From NCBI GenBank assembly GCA_012295275.1, contig CM022671.1:10857237-10921236 (forward strand): DNA of 64,000 nt, given 5' to 3'. Positions within the stretch are counted from its first letter, which is position 1; the number at the start of each line of letters is the position of its first letter. Shown here piece after piece: positions 1 to 12,540 of the stretch. The notes below the pieces were generated by a model, which was not told where the DNA came from, searched no databases, and saw nothing but the letters and a program-made list of their open reading frames with translations. A program made the translations under genes and the position numbers. This stretch comes from Chrysomallon squamiferum (taxonomy: Eukaryota; Mollusca; Gastropoda; Neomphalida; Peltospiridae).

Positions 1-804
1 GAGGTAAGATGGCTTTCATGAGGTAAAACAATTCAGCGTTTATTTGAACTTAGAGAAGAACTGTTGATGTTTTTGTGTGATTATAATGCTGAACTGGCTT
101 CAATAATGGCTGATAAAAGTTGGCTTTGCAAAGTTGCTTATCTGGCAGATATATTTAACAAACTTAATGAACTGAATTTATCTCTACAAGGAAGAAATTC
201 AAGTATTTTATTTAGTCGTGACAAAATAGAAGCCTTCAAGAAAAAACTGAATATATGGACTACAAAAGTTAGTAAGAAAACTTTAGGTATGTTCCCTACA
301 CTGGACGAATATCTCCGTAACAATGGTTCGGTTAATGTTGATTTGGTAATTGTAGATATTAAACAACATTTAATATCACTAGGTGAGCATTTTGACAAAT
401 ATTTCTCGAAAGATGTTCCAGATAGTATTGAAAATTTTGACTGGATCAGAAATCTGTTTAATGTTGAAATAGCTGATGACATGCTCACAGGAAATGAACT
501 GGAAGAACTGGCTGAAATTTCATGCGACAGAACTTTAAAAATCAGTTTTATGCAGCAACCACTTTCGAAATTCTGGCTTACTGTAGCCTCCGAGTATCCA
601 TTGTTATCTCGAAAGGCAGTTAAGATTTTGCTACCATTTGCAACAACATATTTATGCGAAGCAGGATTTTCGGCACTGACCAATCTGAAAAGCAAATACA
701 GATCCAGACTTGCTCCAGAAAGAGACTTGCGTGTATGTTTGTCAGTAATATCTCCAAGAATTGACAGTTTGTGCAAAGCCAAGCAAGCACATCCTTCTCA
801 CTAA
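1..804 (+). pseudogene. hAT transposase C-terminal part (ZBED5/FAM200-like), broken
   Basis: The frame starting at base 1 reads through to a stop at 802-804. It is interrupted once, by TGA at 19-21, inside a motif EVRWLS-x-GK that is typical of hAT/ZBED transposases and normally carries arginine at that point. From 64 on, 246 codons are open. The C-terminal part shows the hAT dimerisation signature: FATTYLCEAGFSALTNLKSKYRSRL is split here as FATTYLCEAGFS followed by ALTNLKSKYRSRL. The N-terminal BED zinc finger would lie to the left of the window. The single stop, an otherwise clean frame and a preserved 3' terminus suggest a fairly young but inactive copy. A domesticated host gene is unlikely given the inverted repeat 180 bp downstream. 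Confidence 0.8.
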
Positions 805-1001
805 GTATGTATTAAAAAAATCCTGTGTGTATAATTGACAATAAACCTATTTGTTAAATACTGTTAAATGAATAAATGTAAAAATATATGTTATTTTAAG
901 CAAATATTTATTATAAATTTCATAAGCATTTATAAAGGGGTCCCTAAGGTAAAGCCTGAAATATAAAGGGGTCCGCAAGTCAAAAAGTTTGAAAACCACT
1001 G
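1..1001 (+). mobile_element. hAT-family DNA transposon remnant, 3' portion
   Basis: The 3' part of a cut-and-paste element that enters from the left edge of the window. It contains a transposase-derived reading frame (1-804), a short AT-rich tail and, at the right end, a terminal sequence AAAAAGTTTGAAAACCACTG ending at 1001. That sequence is the reverse complement of the CAGTGGTTTTCAAACTTTTT-type terminus known from hAT elements. The next eight bases (1002-1009, GATTAGAG) are the expected place for an 8-bp target-site duplication. The element appears to have landed in copies of the 48-bp satellite, because satellite-like sequence resumes immediately after it. The 5' end lies outside the window, so the duplication cannot be confirmed here. 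Confidence 0.8.
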
Positions 1002-1009
1002 GATTAGAG
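982..1009 (+). repeat. hAT 3' terminal inverted repeat plus candidate 8-bp target duplication
   Basis: Bases 982-1001 read AAAAAGTTTGAAAACCACTG, the inward end of a hAT terminal inverted repeat, and 1002-1009 (GATTAGAG) is the candidate target-site duplication. Satellite-like sequence (TATCTGAT...) follows directly. Confidence 0.7.
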
Positions 1010-1750
1010 TATCTGATCATTGCTTTTTCATCATCTACATAGTGCATAATAGTTTGGGATTAAGGAGGGTTTTTAAGGGGGGGGGGTGTCGATTTTTTTT
1101 TTTTTTTTTTATTTATGTTATTTTGGGGTTTTACTTGTAATATCTGGTTGTTGTACTATATATATTTTATATGTATATTTTGCATTTGCTCTTAGTATTT
1201 TATTTTTTTAATTTGTCTACACAGCAGGTGATTCAGGCCCTATTTATATTTTACTGGAGTTTATCATATTTTTGTTTATAAATATATGTATGTTGTTTAC
1301 TTGCTTTTAGTATCCGATTGTTAATGGGGTTTTATATTGTCTACACATTCGTAACATTATTAGATCCATGCTGTTATTTTTGGGGGTACTTTTTTTATTT
1401 AAACTCCTTTTATTATTATTTTTTTTTTTTTACTTATTTATTTATTTATTTATTTATTTTCAATTTATTTATTTATTTTTTTTTTTTTTTTCTTGCTTTA
1501 ATATCTGTTGTTTATTGTCAACACACCTGTTAATGGTATCTATTCTAGATGTTCTTGGGAGGGTTTATGTTTGTTCAATTATTTATATTATTATTAGTTT
1601 TTTTGTTATTATTTTTAGATTATCTGATGACTTGATAACAATGCCTGAATTAGGATGGTTTGTTAAATTATCTATACACATTTGGTTACTGTAGCATAAA
1701 GACAACTAATAAAATAAAATAAAGTATCTGATACTAATGGCACTAACCTG
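1010..1750 (-). repeat. Degenerate 48-bp satellite, outlying block in opposite orientation, with poly-T tracts
   Basis: Phrases such as GTATCTGAT, TTGTTAAATTATCTATACACA and GTCTACACA recur at intervals close to 48 bp. They are reverse complements of the unit that fills 7.9-16.6 kb on the plus strand. The block is heavily diverged and broken by homopolymers (T-run near 1093-1111, T/ATTT tracts at 1420-1490). Apparent open frames here are low-complexity artefacts. Confidence 0.55.
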
Positions 1751-4300
1751 AGTTCATTGTCAACTTTTGTGATTTCCTTCTGAGGCAGTTTTACCTTCCT
1801 TCAGATCTCTTATTTTCCATGTTCAGTTTTCTAATTGCAGGTTAATGAAAACAGAAAATAAATTATTTACATAATGATAAGATTAATTATTTATTTTATA
1901 ATTTCACTGAAAATATTAATATATTTTTTGCAAAAAGAAAAATGTGACTGAAATAAAATTTAATAAATTTCTTTAGGAAAAGAATCTGAAATTATATACG
2001 AGTTATTTTTAACAATATTTCTTCCCTTTTTACATTTTTTTAAAATTTATTTATATAAATTTCATTCTCTGAATTAATATAAAACCATTACCTTTATTCA
2101 TTTTTGTCTTGTAAAAAGAGTTTAGATTCTTGACTGCTATTCTGATGACTGTTCTAGGAGTCTAATCCTGTTCACTTCATCATCAGTTGAAATCACCTTG
2201 CTTTCTGAAGGAGGTTACATAGCACATTTTCCTCACTGAATATTTACAAGTGACCATGTGAAAGAATAAAACTCAATCTAAATATAAAAAAATATCAGAT
2301 AATAAATATTATTAAAAGGACATTTAATGAGAACTAATTGCAAATTTAATTAGGTCCAATTTGAGTAACTGGCATCGTTTGCTTCCACAGCAGGTGTAGT
2401 CTGAATCTTAATGAATATGACTAAATATTTTTATTTTTATAATTTATTTATTTTTAATAATAATTATTTTATTATTTATTATTTTCTCTTTTACTAAGTT
2501 TATATTAACACTAACAACAAATGCATGATGCACAGATTAATATCAACCTGGTTTAGCAGATGTTTCATTACAGTTATTGTCGTTATTGTTAACTTATTTA
2601 ATCTCAACTTAAGGAATTAGAAATACAAAAGTTGTTACGATTTGTAATACTTCTCTCACATCAGGAAACTGCAAAACTTTATCTCACAGGACAGGTAGCT
2701 CTTCACATGCTAAATACAGAAAATTGGATTATGAATGAAAACAAACTGTACACAGATGTATGTTACAATAATGACAAATCAAGTTTTATTTTTTTTTTTT
2801 TTTTTTTTGGCTACATTGTAGATTTTAATGTTAATACTATGATATTTCAAAAAACCTGAGGAAAAAAAAATGAATTAAGTTTTTAAAAATCTGAATAATT
2901 TAATTTGAAATATCAAAATAAGCGTACATAACAGCAATTGGAAACAATGATCAAATTTTGGCAGAAACAGTGAATGGTTCACAAAAGTGAAGTCGTTTCA
3001 AATGCAATTTGATTTGATTCTTATTTATTATTTTAACTCATTAGTTTTCAAATACATTGGAAATTTGACAAAGCAGGAAAAAGAAGAAATTAGCTATAAG
3101 AAATCAATTAATTTTTAACAGGTTTAGTCAATAGACAAGTCTGTTAGAGATTGAGCAGGTGATCTCTAACACGTCTGCCAAATTTTAGATGATCTCCAAT
3201 ATATCAATAATATCACGGGTAGTGCAATATTATTGATATCATTATTTTATATTTTTAAATTTATAATATCCCTGCTTGTCATTTCTCTTTTCTAGAAGTC
3301 AAAACTATGTATGTCCTGTTTTTGATATTATGATAAGATGTCTTAATATCAGTTTAATAAATTTTAATTAAAATAAAATATACTTAATCTATTATTTCCA
3401 GTAGTTTCTTGAATTACATATAAATAACTGTAATTTTAAAGCAATTCTAATTGACTAATGTTTTTATGCTTTAAATTTAACTCTGATTCATTTAAATGGT
3501 TTGCTTCTTAAATCTTAATGATAGTGATTATATATATATAATTATTTTCTCTTTTTGTTTTGTTAAGAAGACATTATGCATAGCAACAAATGCATGATGC
3601 ATAGATTAATATCAACACTGGATTATCTGAAGTAATATTTAATTTTACATGAAATTAGTGCATTGATTTCAGCAGCTATTTTTAGATTAAAGAGAAAAAT
3701 AAGGTAAGATGGTTTCAACTTTCTATTAACCTAAATGAGCTCTTTTTTTTTTTAAATTATTATTATTATTATTATTATCATCATCATCACCATCACATAT
3801 TTTAAATGACCTTTGCTAATTTTGTTTTTATTCTTATCGTATTTTGATTTGTCTAATTTCTTCTTTCTTGTTACGACGTCTGTTAGAAAAAAAATCTTCA
3901 TTCTATGAGTCATCATGAAATGAAAAGAATTAGCTTTCGTAAGTGAAATGTAGTTATAGAGAAAATGTTTTATATTAACGTTCAGTGATTGTAAGTTAAA
4001 ACACTTATTCCCATCTACTGCGAAATTCGTATTCATCATTAAACACTGAAAACCTACTTCGAAATTATCTAACAAACTCATTTTGCACTTTACTCATTAG
4101 TAGCACATACTTTTACTATAAATTATATGTTCGAAAAGTTGCAGTTCCAATCATGAGATAATTTTAAAGTCAGCCAAAAAAAGACTTCAGTTTTGGCTAA
4201 TTGCTTGAACATTTGACAGAAAAATAACCACTTGACAACCACAGAAGCTACTTTAACTGACAAAAATAAATCATAAAAATTTAAGTTATCGCAAAATAAC
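1751..4300. other. Non-coding AT-rich stretch with an internal direct duplication
   Basis: I see no supportable gene. A segment around 2400-2555 recurs in degraded form around 3495-3625. The best-matching core is AACAAATGCATGATGCA followed by an AGATTAATATCAAC stretch at about 2517 and 3586. Short T-runs and ATT/ATC microsatellites (near 3757-3795) account for the small open frames. Confidence 0.5.
3201..3239. repeat. Perfect 13-bp inverted repeat with 13-base loop
   Basis: ATATCAATAATAT (3201-3213) and ATATTATTGATAT (3227-3239) are exact reverse complements separated by CACGGGTAGTGCA. It could form a hairpin, but its AT-only arms make chance or a decayed MITE core plausible. Confidence 0.6.
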
Positions 4301-4329
4301 ATTTAATAAAGCTATATTATCGATAATAC

Positions 4330-4620
4330 TTACAAAAACGTCGTACTTGGTTCATGGCGCGTCTGCGAGGGTGACGAGATTAACCGAGACGAGACTACGG
4401 CTTGAAGCCACGTGCGAAAATTATTTTTACTTTCCTAGTACGTATTTTAAAATTTATAAGTTATTTACTATGTGAATATTATTAATATAACTGTTTGAAC
4501 AGATAAGATTTAGCTGCTATGTGAATATTATTATTATAACTGTATTTTAGCTAAAAATAAAATCACGACAATCGAGGATCTCGTTTCTCACGTGCAGCAC
4601 GAAATAACCTAGTTTTTACT
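4330..4620 (-). promoter_or_regulatory. CpG-rich island, possible promoter/first exon on the minus strand
   Basis: This short stretch is strikingly richer in CpG than its surroundings (CGTCGTAC, GGCGCGTCTGCG, GACGAGATTAACCGAGACGAG, CACGTGCG, ATCGAGG, CTCGTTTCTCACGTG). On the minus strand an ATG (complement of 4353-4355) begins MNQVRRF and reaches a strong splice-donor match GTAAGTAT near 4326-4333. I could not find following exons that I trust, so this may be a promoter with a small 5' exon, an unannotated transcript, or a piece of an inserted element. Confidence 0.3.
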
Positions 4621-4659
4621 GTCAGTGCGATTGCTTTTTATTACCAGTCGATCCCGTTT

Positions 4660-4730
4660 TTTTTTTTTTTTTTTTTTTTTTTTCTTTTTAAACAATAATA
4701 CTAATAATAATAATAAATAAATAAATAAAT

Positions 4731-4799
<69 letters not shown>
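4660..4799. repeat. Poly-T tract and (TA)n microsatellite
   Basis: A run of T at about 4658-4683 is followed by AATA/AAT repeats and an uninterrupted TA dinucleotide repeat from about 4733 to 4799. Confidence 0.95.
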
Positions 4800-4803
<4 letters not shown>

Positions 4804-7244
4804 ACTACTAATAATAATAAATAAATAAATGTATTATTATAATCATTATTTTAATTTTATAATTGTTATTATTGATGATAAACATTTGATGCTGTTGAAG
4901 GGTTTCTGTTCTACAAATAATGATCTTTGATAAGTTAAATATGAATCTTTTATAAACTTCTGTATATCATATATTTTTGTTTATTTATTTATTTATTTTT
5001 TATTTATTTATGTGGGGTTTTTTTTTTTTTTGTTTTTTTTGTTATTCCTTGTATATCTGTGGTTAGTTAAAATCTGGAGAAAAATATTGTTAATGTTATT
5101 TTATTGGCAAAGATGTCAATATCAATAATGGTAGCAGTGATTCAGCTGGTGACAGAACATTTATTAATGTTTTATATCTGAAATAAATGATGAGCAGAGA
5201 TTTAAAATAGCGTCAAAATAAAATAATTGTAATAATGACAATTATTTTTATTATTATAAAATTTTAAAGGCTATTCTGGTCTAAGCAAAGAATTGGTTCT
5301 GGACTGTGTAAGCTGATTTTCAAAAGAAAAACCAGTTTTCTAATTTTATTCCATTTTGTTCTCAAAACAATTTCACACTTTCTGGAATCAGGGAAGATAT
5401 CACAGATATACTGATGGGAGGCTGGAGGACGATGGATCAAAGCCTCCTTGCAACCCCAAAACAGCAAATTATCATCAGTCCAAGATCAAATTTAGTTAAC
5501 TGGGATATTTTTTCCTCTTAAACTGCAGAAGAGAGACGCAAGACATCTTAAGACATCACTATTTCTTTTTTTTTTTTTTTTAAACTGAATTTTCAAAAAT
5601 GTTTCTGTATCTGTTTACATTCTTATTGCACTTATTTATATACATAAAACAGTAAAAGACACAATTCAGAATAAAGAAAACATTTCCAAAATGTCATGTG
5701 TTTAAATGATTAGAAAGAATGTGCACTGTTTAGTTTTTGTTTTAATTACTCCTTTCAGAAACTCTTACATGCATGTTACAGATAATTAACTTGATACATG
5801 ATTATTTATAAAGTCCTCAGCATTTGTTTATTATGAATTATGTTTCAGGATTTGTAGTTTGTGTGTGCAGTCTGTAGGTTACATGACTGGACTTAAAGAA
5901 GGTAAAACATATTTTATGATGGGCAATTTTCATCAGCTGAAATTTTTTTCATCCTTTATTTTATTGTTTTGAATATAAATTTTATTTTATAAATTAATGG
6001 GGTTTTTTTTAATCACTTCTTTTAATTTATATAACTTAATAACTTTTTTTTAAATGATAAATCAAAATAGTATAAATATCAAATAAATACAAAACATAAT
6101 AAATTCATTTTTTTTTAATTTTTGTTATTTTGTTTCTGACATTTAGTTCACCGTTAACATTTATAGGTATCATTATTGTTTTAGATCCTCAACATGATTT
6201 TCACATGAAAAGCCGTGCACACCAAACATCATACTCCACTGCACATGCAGATCTTACAACAGAATTTTTGTCCACATTCTGGCTGTCTGATGGAAGTACC
6301 CATCAGGATATTTTACAGTCGTACATTTAAACATTTTATAGATTTTTATTGGAAATTTAAAATTATTTATTTTTATTTATAGCCAATCCAGTTATGGATC
6401 ACCATTGTGCCAAACATTTTTTCTCTACCACCCCATTTAATTATTATTATTTTTTATATGGAATGGAAAACCCAATATCACTTTCATGCAATTTAACTCT
6501 TCCCCTACCTTTCCCCTCCCTCAATTTTAAAATCTGGAGTGAAAAGCCCAGTAGAATCAAACAGAAATAAAATATGTACCACTGGCATTATTGATGGAGG
6601 AAAGAAAAGTTCCCATTGGGTGGGTTACTACAAAATATTAGCACAACCAGTAATGTATACATAAATTATATTCATATTCTAAAATAAGAAGACATAAATA
6701 AATTTAAAAACAGCAAACATTTTTTATTATATAAAACATGACAAGTATCAGCAAAAATGGAATATGTAACTCTAAGGTCAAACATGATTAACAACTGATT
6801 TATACATCAGAAAATAGTTAAAGCTGAAAATCTAAAACATTATCATTACTTAGGCATTTATAATAGATGAACCACAGTCTGTGTTTGAGTACATATATAT
6901 ATATATATATATCATGGTGTCAGATGTTTGGTTTTTTTATCTAATGGCAGTTGACCGGTTGATAACAAACAGGCAATTAAAAAAATTATAGTTGTCCAGT
7001 ATTTGTATTTTACTATAGAAAATGAGATTGAATATTTAACAAATGACACTGTGCTTACCAACTTAGATAAATGAATTTTGATTTAGCTATTTGAAGTTGT
7101 AATTTTTAAACTAAGATATCTGTTATTTCCAAAATATTTTTGGACTGGTTTGTCCTGTCTTTCTGTGTTTTAGTCTTTATTTACATATTTAGAACCAAAA
7201 CCACAAAGGTTACACTATGACAGGGAAAGAAAGCAATTGCTGCA
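4800..7244. other. Intergenic sequence, no supportable gene
   Basis: AT-rich sequence with homopolymer and ATTT repeats and a (TA)n at about 6893-6912. Open frames of 60-70 codons at 5264-5467 (minus) and 6130-6330 (plus) have no recognisable domain and no convincing splice context. Confidence 0.5.
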
Positions 7245-7880
7245 AAACCAGGCTGCAATGGAAAAGTTGATGTTAAACATGAATTCTTTGATATGTTGGT
7301 GAGACTAAAAGTAGGGTTATTTGTGAAAGATATTTCTCAACGTATGGGCATGTCTGAAAGTCAATTCTTTAAAATATTTTCAACATGTGTTCATTTATTA
7401 CAGTTAGAACTGGAAAGTTTGACAATATTTCCATCTTTGCAAGAAGTAAAAGAACATACGCCTACACAGTTTAGTAAATATCCAAATACTCATAGTATTA
7501 CTGACTGCACAGATTCGAGGGAAGAGTCACAGAGTTCTGATTTTTTTTTTTTTTGTTGTTGTTTTTTTTTTTTTCAATATCAATTTGTTTCATGTCTTTA
7601 ACACAATCCTTCATTCACGTAACTATTCCTTTTTCTTATTGTTTGGTAATGTTTTCGTTACTCATTCAATATAATTTCGTTCACGTCTCAGCGAACAGGG
7701 ATCATTTGATGAAACACAACTGTGACGTTCTATATAGTCAAACTACAACCAGGAGACAATGTGATGGCAGACAGAGGATTTGATATTGCTGATCTGTTGA
7801 GTGTGAAAAATTGAACATCCCACCTTTCTGTCAAAGTAAAGACCATCAGTTAACTTGCTATCAAGTGTACTTAAATCAGA
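7245..7880 (+). pseudogene. DDE_4 (Harbinger-like) transposase relic
   Basis: A decayed transposase of the DDE superfamily. From 7245 the frame reads a helix-turn-helix-like part (VRLKVGLFVKDISQRMGMS followed by ESQFFKIF), then FPSLQEVKEH and NTHSITDCTD, which holds the first catalytic aspartate position of DDE_4 proteins. The frame then runs into T-rich insertions (7540-7575) and is lost. The same frame resumes at 7737 with PGDNVMADRGFDIADLL, the second catalytic aspartate motif. A frameshift near 7808 moves the reading to LNIPPFCQSKDHQLT. The terminal acidic motif is not recognisable. Copies of the 48-bp satellite begin immediately downstream. Confidence 0.75.
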
Positions 7881-7884
7881 TGTT

Positions 7885-10740
7885 GGTACTAACAAAACAT
7901 CCTCCTCATCGTTATCCAGTGTACAGATCGAGCGAGAAAAGAACCAAACTTGTATTCTGTTATACAGTGTGTGGCTACTGTTACCAAGTGGGCAGATCAT
8001 GCAGCAAAGAAACAGTTATTGAGTACATACACAATTCAACAAATATTATTTTCTAGTATGTAGTTAGATACTGTACAATTAACCACACTTGCAGATTGTT
8101 ATTTTAATACTTTAAAGGGACATCAAAATGTGAATCTTCAGGAGGAAGTCATATCTGTTATAATAGCCTTAGGGGAATATAGTATCTGTAAATAGGTTTT
8201 AACATAAGCAATTAATAAACTTTAGTGTATCAAAAAATTTAAATGTCTTTGGTGAACCATAACTGTTTAGGATTTAAAAAACAAAACAAGAAACAAACAA
8301 ACAAACAAAATACCACAAATCAGGCAATCTTTTAATATATTTTTATTTTTATATAAATAGTAGATGGAACTGGTACAAGACAATTTATCAGGCAAATCAA
8401 ATCAAGAAATAGATACTTTCTTGATGTGTACCAACTAGCATCTTGAACCTGGAACAAGCCTCAAACCTGATAAGGTATGCAGTTTAACCTTTCACTGTGG
8501 TATGTTAGTCGTATACCAAGCATACATAGCTACTAACCTGAAGGGAAAATACAAGAGAAAGACTGACAGACAGTATACTGATAGAACAGCAATTTTAGAG
8601 AACAACATGTGTATGTAATGTGACAAAACATCCTAATTCAGATAATGTTATCAAGTCTGCAGATAATCTAACAAAGCCACCTGAATTAGATACTTTAACC
8701 AAGTGTTCTTATAATCCAACAAAAAGAACCTGGATGATACTATTTTCCAATGTGTAGCTAATCCAAAAAAACTGTCTGCATCAGATGCTCTTGTGATTGG
8801 TGTGCACTATACAATGGAACAACCTAAATCAGATACAGACAGAGTGTGTATATAAACCAACAAAACAACGTGAGATAGTGTTAGAACACTGACATCTGAC
8901 AATATAAGTGGCTCTAGTTTATAGAGAATCTAACAAAAGATGAAACACATACTGATATGCAGTCATTAAATAGCTGAAAACAAGAATCTGAATGATATGC
9001 TGTTATCACATGTGTAGATGATCTAATAAAACAATAAACATAAATCAGTTATTACTGTGAAGTATTAAATAACTTAATAAAACAAACCAAATCATATACT
9101 TTATCCAGTTTGTAGACAATCCAAAATAATCTTGAACTAGAAAGTTATCTTGTATGTAGATAAACAAACAGATGAACCTGTGCAAGTATATATATATATA
9201 GATAGATATAGATATAGATAATCTGTGAAAACAGTCTGAATCAGTCCCTCTTACAAGTTGACAATCCAACTAAATTATATTCTGTTAGCAATGGTGTTAA
9301 CAACCCAGCAAAACAATGAACTTGAATCAGAATTTGTTTCTGTTAAACAGTACATAGATGTTTAACAGAAATAAATTATGGATGTTGTCTACAGAACATA
9401 GATGCTGATAAAAAACCAAAATTGCATACAGTTAATATGGGCATAGATAAACCATTAAATCAGCCTAAATCAGATACTTTTGCCGAGATTGTAGAAAAAT
9501 CTGTGAAAACAACCAAAATTAGATGTTGCTGTGAAGTGTGTAGACAAACCAACAAAACAATCTGAATGAGATACTGTTATAAAATAAATAATCAACTTAA
9601 ATGAAATATTTCACTGAATCAGATGTTTGTTGATCTAACAACACGAATCAGAATATATCACTATTGTGAGGATAATCTTTAAAAAACCAGCCTAAATCTG
9701 ATAGTGTTCTAACAGACATAAATCAGATTTTGTTTTCTGATGGTAGATAAGCCAAAGAAACAGTTAATCTAAATCACATGCTGTCATCCAGGGTACAGAG
9801 AATCCTCCTGTCCAAAACAACCTGTGTCAGATAGTGCTGTCCAGTGTGTAGATATTCTAGTAAAATAGCTAGAACCAAATACTTTATCAAGTGGGTAGAT
9901 AATCTATGAAAAACAAAGTGAAGCAGATCTGTTATCAGCTTTAAAATAATCTCACAAAACAGTCAGATTCACAGCACTAAATCATATACATTTATCAGTG
10001 GTGTAGATTACCCAAGAATCTATATGTAGATCATCTATGAAAACCTGTGACCTAATGAAACAGCCTCAAAGAGACACTGTTAGTTAGTCTGGAGATAATA
10101 CTGTGAAATAAGCTTAACTGGATAGTGTTATCCAGTTTGTATCAGTCAACATAAACCAGATAGTGCTATTCAACATGCAGGTAATCTAACAAAACATCTT
10201 GAACTGGATACTTTTTATTCAGTGTGTATGCAATCTAAAACAGCCCAACCTAAATCAGATACTATTGTCCAGTGTATAGACATTATTATTAATAATAATA
10301 ATAAATAAATAAATATATAAATAAACCTTCTTAAATCAGATATTGTTGTGCTGATGCAGATAATCCAACAAAACAATCCATCAAAATTTGCTTACTGTTA
10401 GTAGTATTACAAGTGATGTGGATAATCTAGAAAAATCACCTAAAGGTGCTTTTAAAGTGTGTAAATAAACTATGAAAAATTAAATCATATACTGGTATCA
10501 CGTGTGCTGATAATGTAATGAAATAACATAAATCAGACATACATTGAAGTGTATAGATCAATCAATATGAGATACTGTTATGTAGGGGGAGATAATCCAT
10601 TGAAATACTAAACCCGTATAATATATGGTTAACATTGATGGATAAATCAATAATTCAGCCAAAATGAGATGGTTTTATTCAGCATTAGACTGTAAAATAA
10701 AAACAATCTAAATCTGACATTCCTATGATCTATGTAAAGA
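7885..10740 (+). repeat. Degenerate 48-bp satellite, block 1
   Basis: Diverged tandem units of about 48 bp. Their recurring core is TGTAGATAATCCAACAAAAC followed by ACCTGAATCAGATACTGTTA and TCCAGTG. Unit-to-unit divergence and indels are high, so spacing drifts, but nearly every 45-55 bp contains a recognisable GATAAT, AACAAAAC or AATCAGATACTGTT element. Because 48 is divisible by three, the minus strand sometimes shows 16-residue periodic open frames. No gene is implied. A (TAAA)n run lies near 10290-10320. Confidence 0.8.
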
Positions 10741-11441
10741 ATAATAATGATTAATCTAACGAGTACACAATCCATCAGTCGGCATCAGCAGGCTGAGTAA
10801 GGCTCGTCCAAACACATGGTCTAGTAAACGGCTGGTTCGGTCTAATCATAACTGTTTCTGACTAGCCCGACTGGCCAAGTCGATAATGTATGAACGGTGA
10901 ATTAATTTGCTATCCAGTGATCCTGCAAACATTAATATATTCCATTTTTATTTATCAGAGGACTGACGAATTATTAAACAATGGATGCGGAAATCCCAGC
11001 TTCTATAATTAGACGTCACAGTGGGCAGTGAATAATTAAACAACCCCGACTTGGTGCTCACCGCTGACGGATGTGGGGGCCACGTGAGAAACTGAAAATA
11101 TTATTGTGGGGCCGGGCCAAAAGGCTTAACTCGATTCGGCATAATATTAATTATATTTCTTTATAAAAAACAACAACAGTAAATAGCATTGTTTTGTCAA
11201 GCTGGTAAGACTGGCAAGAGATCTGTTATGATTAAACAATGGAAAAGTGATATTGCCTTACAAAACATTTCATTTGTTCAATTTAATTTCTCAAAACAAT
11301 GGTAAACAGTTAACACGGGCCGGTCAGAGTCAACAAAAGGACCGTATGAGGCCCGGGGGCCGTAAAATGCCCAGGTGCGTTTAAAATGCCATATAGAGGG
11401 TGCGCGTGCTAAATTAATGTCGTAAATACTATCAGTTTTAC

Positions 11442-11484
<43 letters not shown>

Positions 11485-12540
11485 TTATTTTTTATTTTAT
11501 TATTTATTTTATTTTTTTTTTTTTTTTTTTTTTTTGGTCCAATAAATCAAATAAGGCAATAAATGCAAAACATACAAATGTGTACGTCCTTTGAATAAAG
11601 ATTTTCCGAGTTTTTCAAATATAAGACAGTCGATTCAGTTTTCGAATTGTTTACATGTGGCTGAGGTCGTAATCGACAGACAAGATGGACCTGCGTAAAT
11701 ACAGGTGTCCATCTGACAAAGATCCGTCAAAAATTGATTTCTCCAAGGAAAGAAAGGGTAAGACAGAATCCAAAAATATGAAAAATGGAAAGACGAGTTC
11801 TCGTCGCTTGACTACGATGAAGAAAGCGGTACATTGTTCTGCATCCCATGTAGAAAATATCAAACTGTAGGGAGATTTGGTCGAGGGTACAAATGATTTT
11901 AGAACTGATGCAATAAAAAGCCACTCTGAATCCACGTCGCATACAAAAACTAAACAACATTTTGACATCAGTCGTCAGGCGCAGTTTTCACAACGCACAT
12001 TTGTATCAGATTACAATGCACAACAAGCATTGGATCTGTGGTGGGCACAATCCCATGAATTGATGTAGATACAAATATCCATGAGTAGTCAGTGCACAAC
12101 AGTGACTATTCAAACTGAAAGTCATCACAAACCATCAACCGAAATGTCTATATGGATATTCTGTGAGAAGTGATATTGCATTGTATGCCATAGGACAGTT
12201 TAGCTTATTCCAGTGTAATAAAACTATAAGCGTTAATTTTTAATGTTAAATATTGTTCAGTCATGAATAAAATATGAAAAATAAAAAATGTTACAATACG
12301 ATGTTTTCTGGATTTTTTTCAATGTTCTATTCAAATATAGTTACACTGGTTAATTATTATGTACTCTTCAAATAATATGCGATACGAAGCAAAGGTTTAC
12401 AAAATTATCCCTGCTTAAGGTATATTTTATCATTCAGCAGTTTGGTCTTGTTGATATTAGGTCAGGTCTTGTAAATTCTTAGACATATTAGTCCATTGTC
12501 TTCTAATTAAAATAAATTAACGTCAAACCCTGTTAAAATA
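10741..12540 (+). mobile_element. Non-satellite insert carrying a BED-finger transposon gene fragment
   Basis: Between two satellite blocks lies about 1.8 kb with different composition: GC-richer parts at 10.78-10.88, 11.04-11.13 and 11.31-11.40 kb, an (ATT)n plus poly-T at 11.44-11.54 kb, and the coding relic at 11.69-12.07 kb. It is most simply an insertion into the satellite. I could not identify matching inverted repeats at its ends, so the boundaries are approximate. Confidence 0.45.
11685..12068 (+). pseudogene. BED/TTF-type zinc-finger fragment of a hAT-like gene, frameshifted
   Basis: Three pieces in shifting frames read as one domain. The first is an open start MDLRKYRCPSD at 11685. 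From 11777, in another frame, comes YEKWKDEFSSLDYDEESG followed by TLFCIPCRKYQTVGRFG. After a frameshift near 11885 the sequence continues GTNDFRTDAIKSHSESTSH followed by TKTKQHF. The C-x2-C pair followed by H-x5-H and the FR..A.K.H...SH spacing are those of BED/TTF-type fingers at the N-terminus of hAT-like proteins. At least two frameshifts make it non-functional. The rest of the transposase is absent downstream. Confidence 0.6.
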
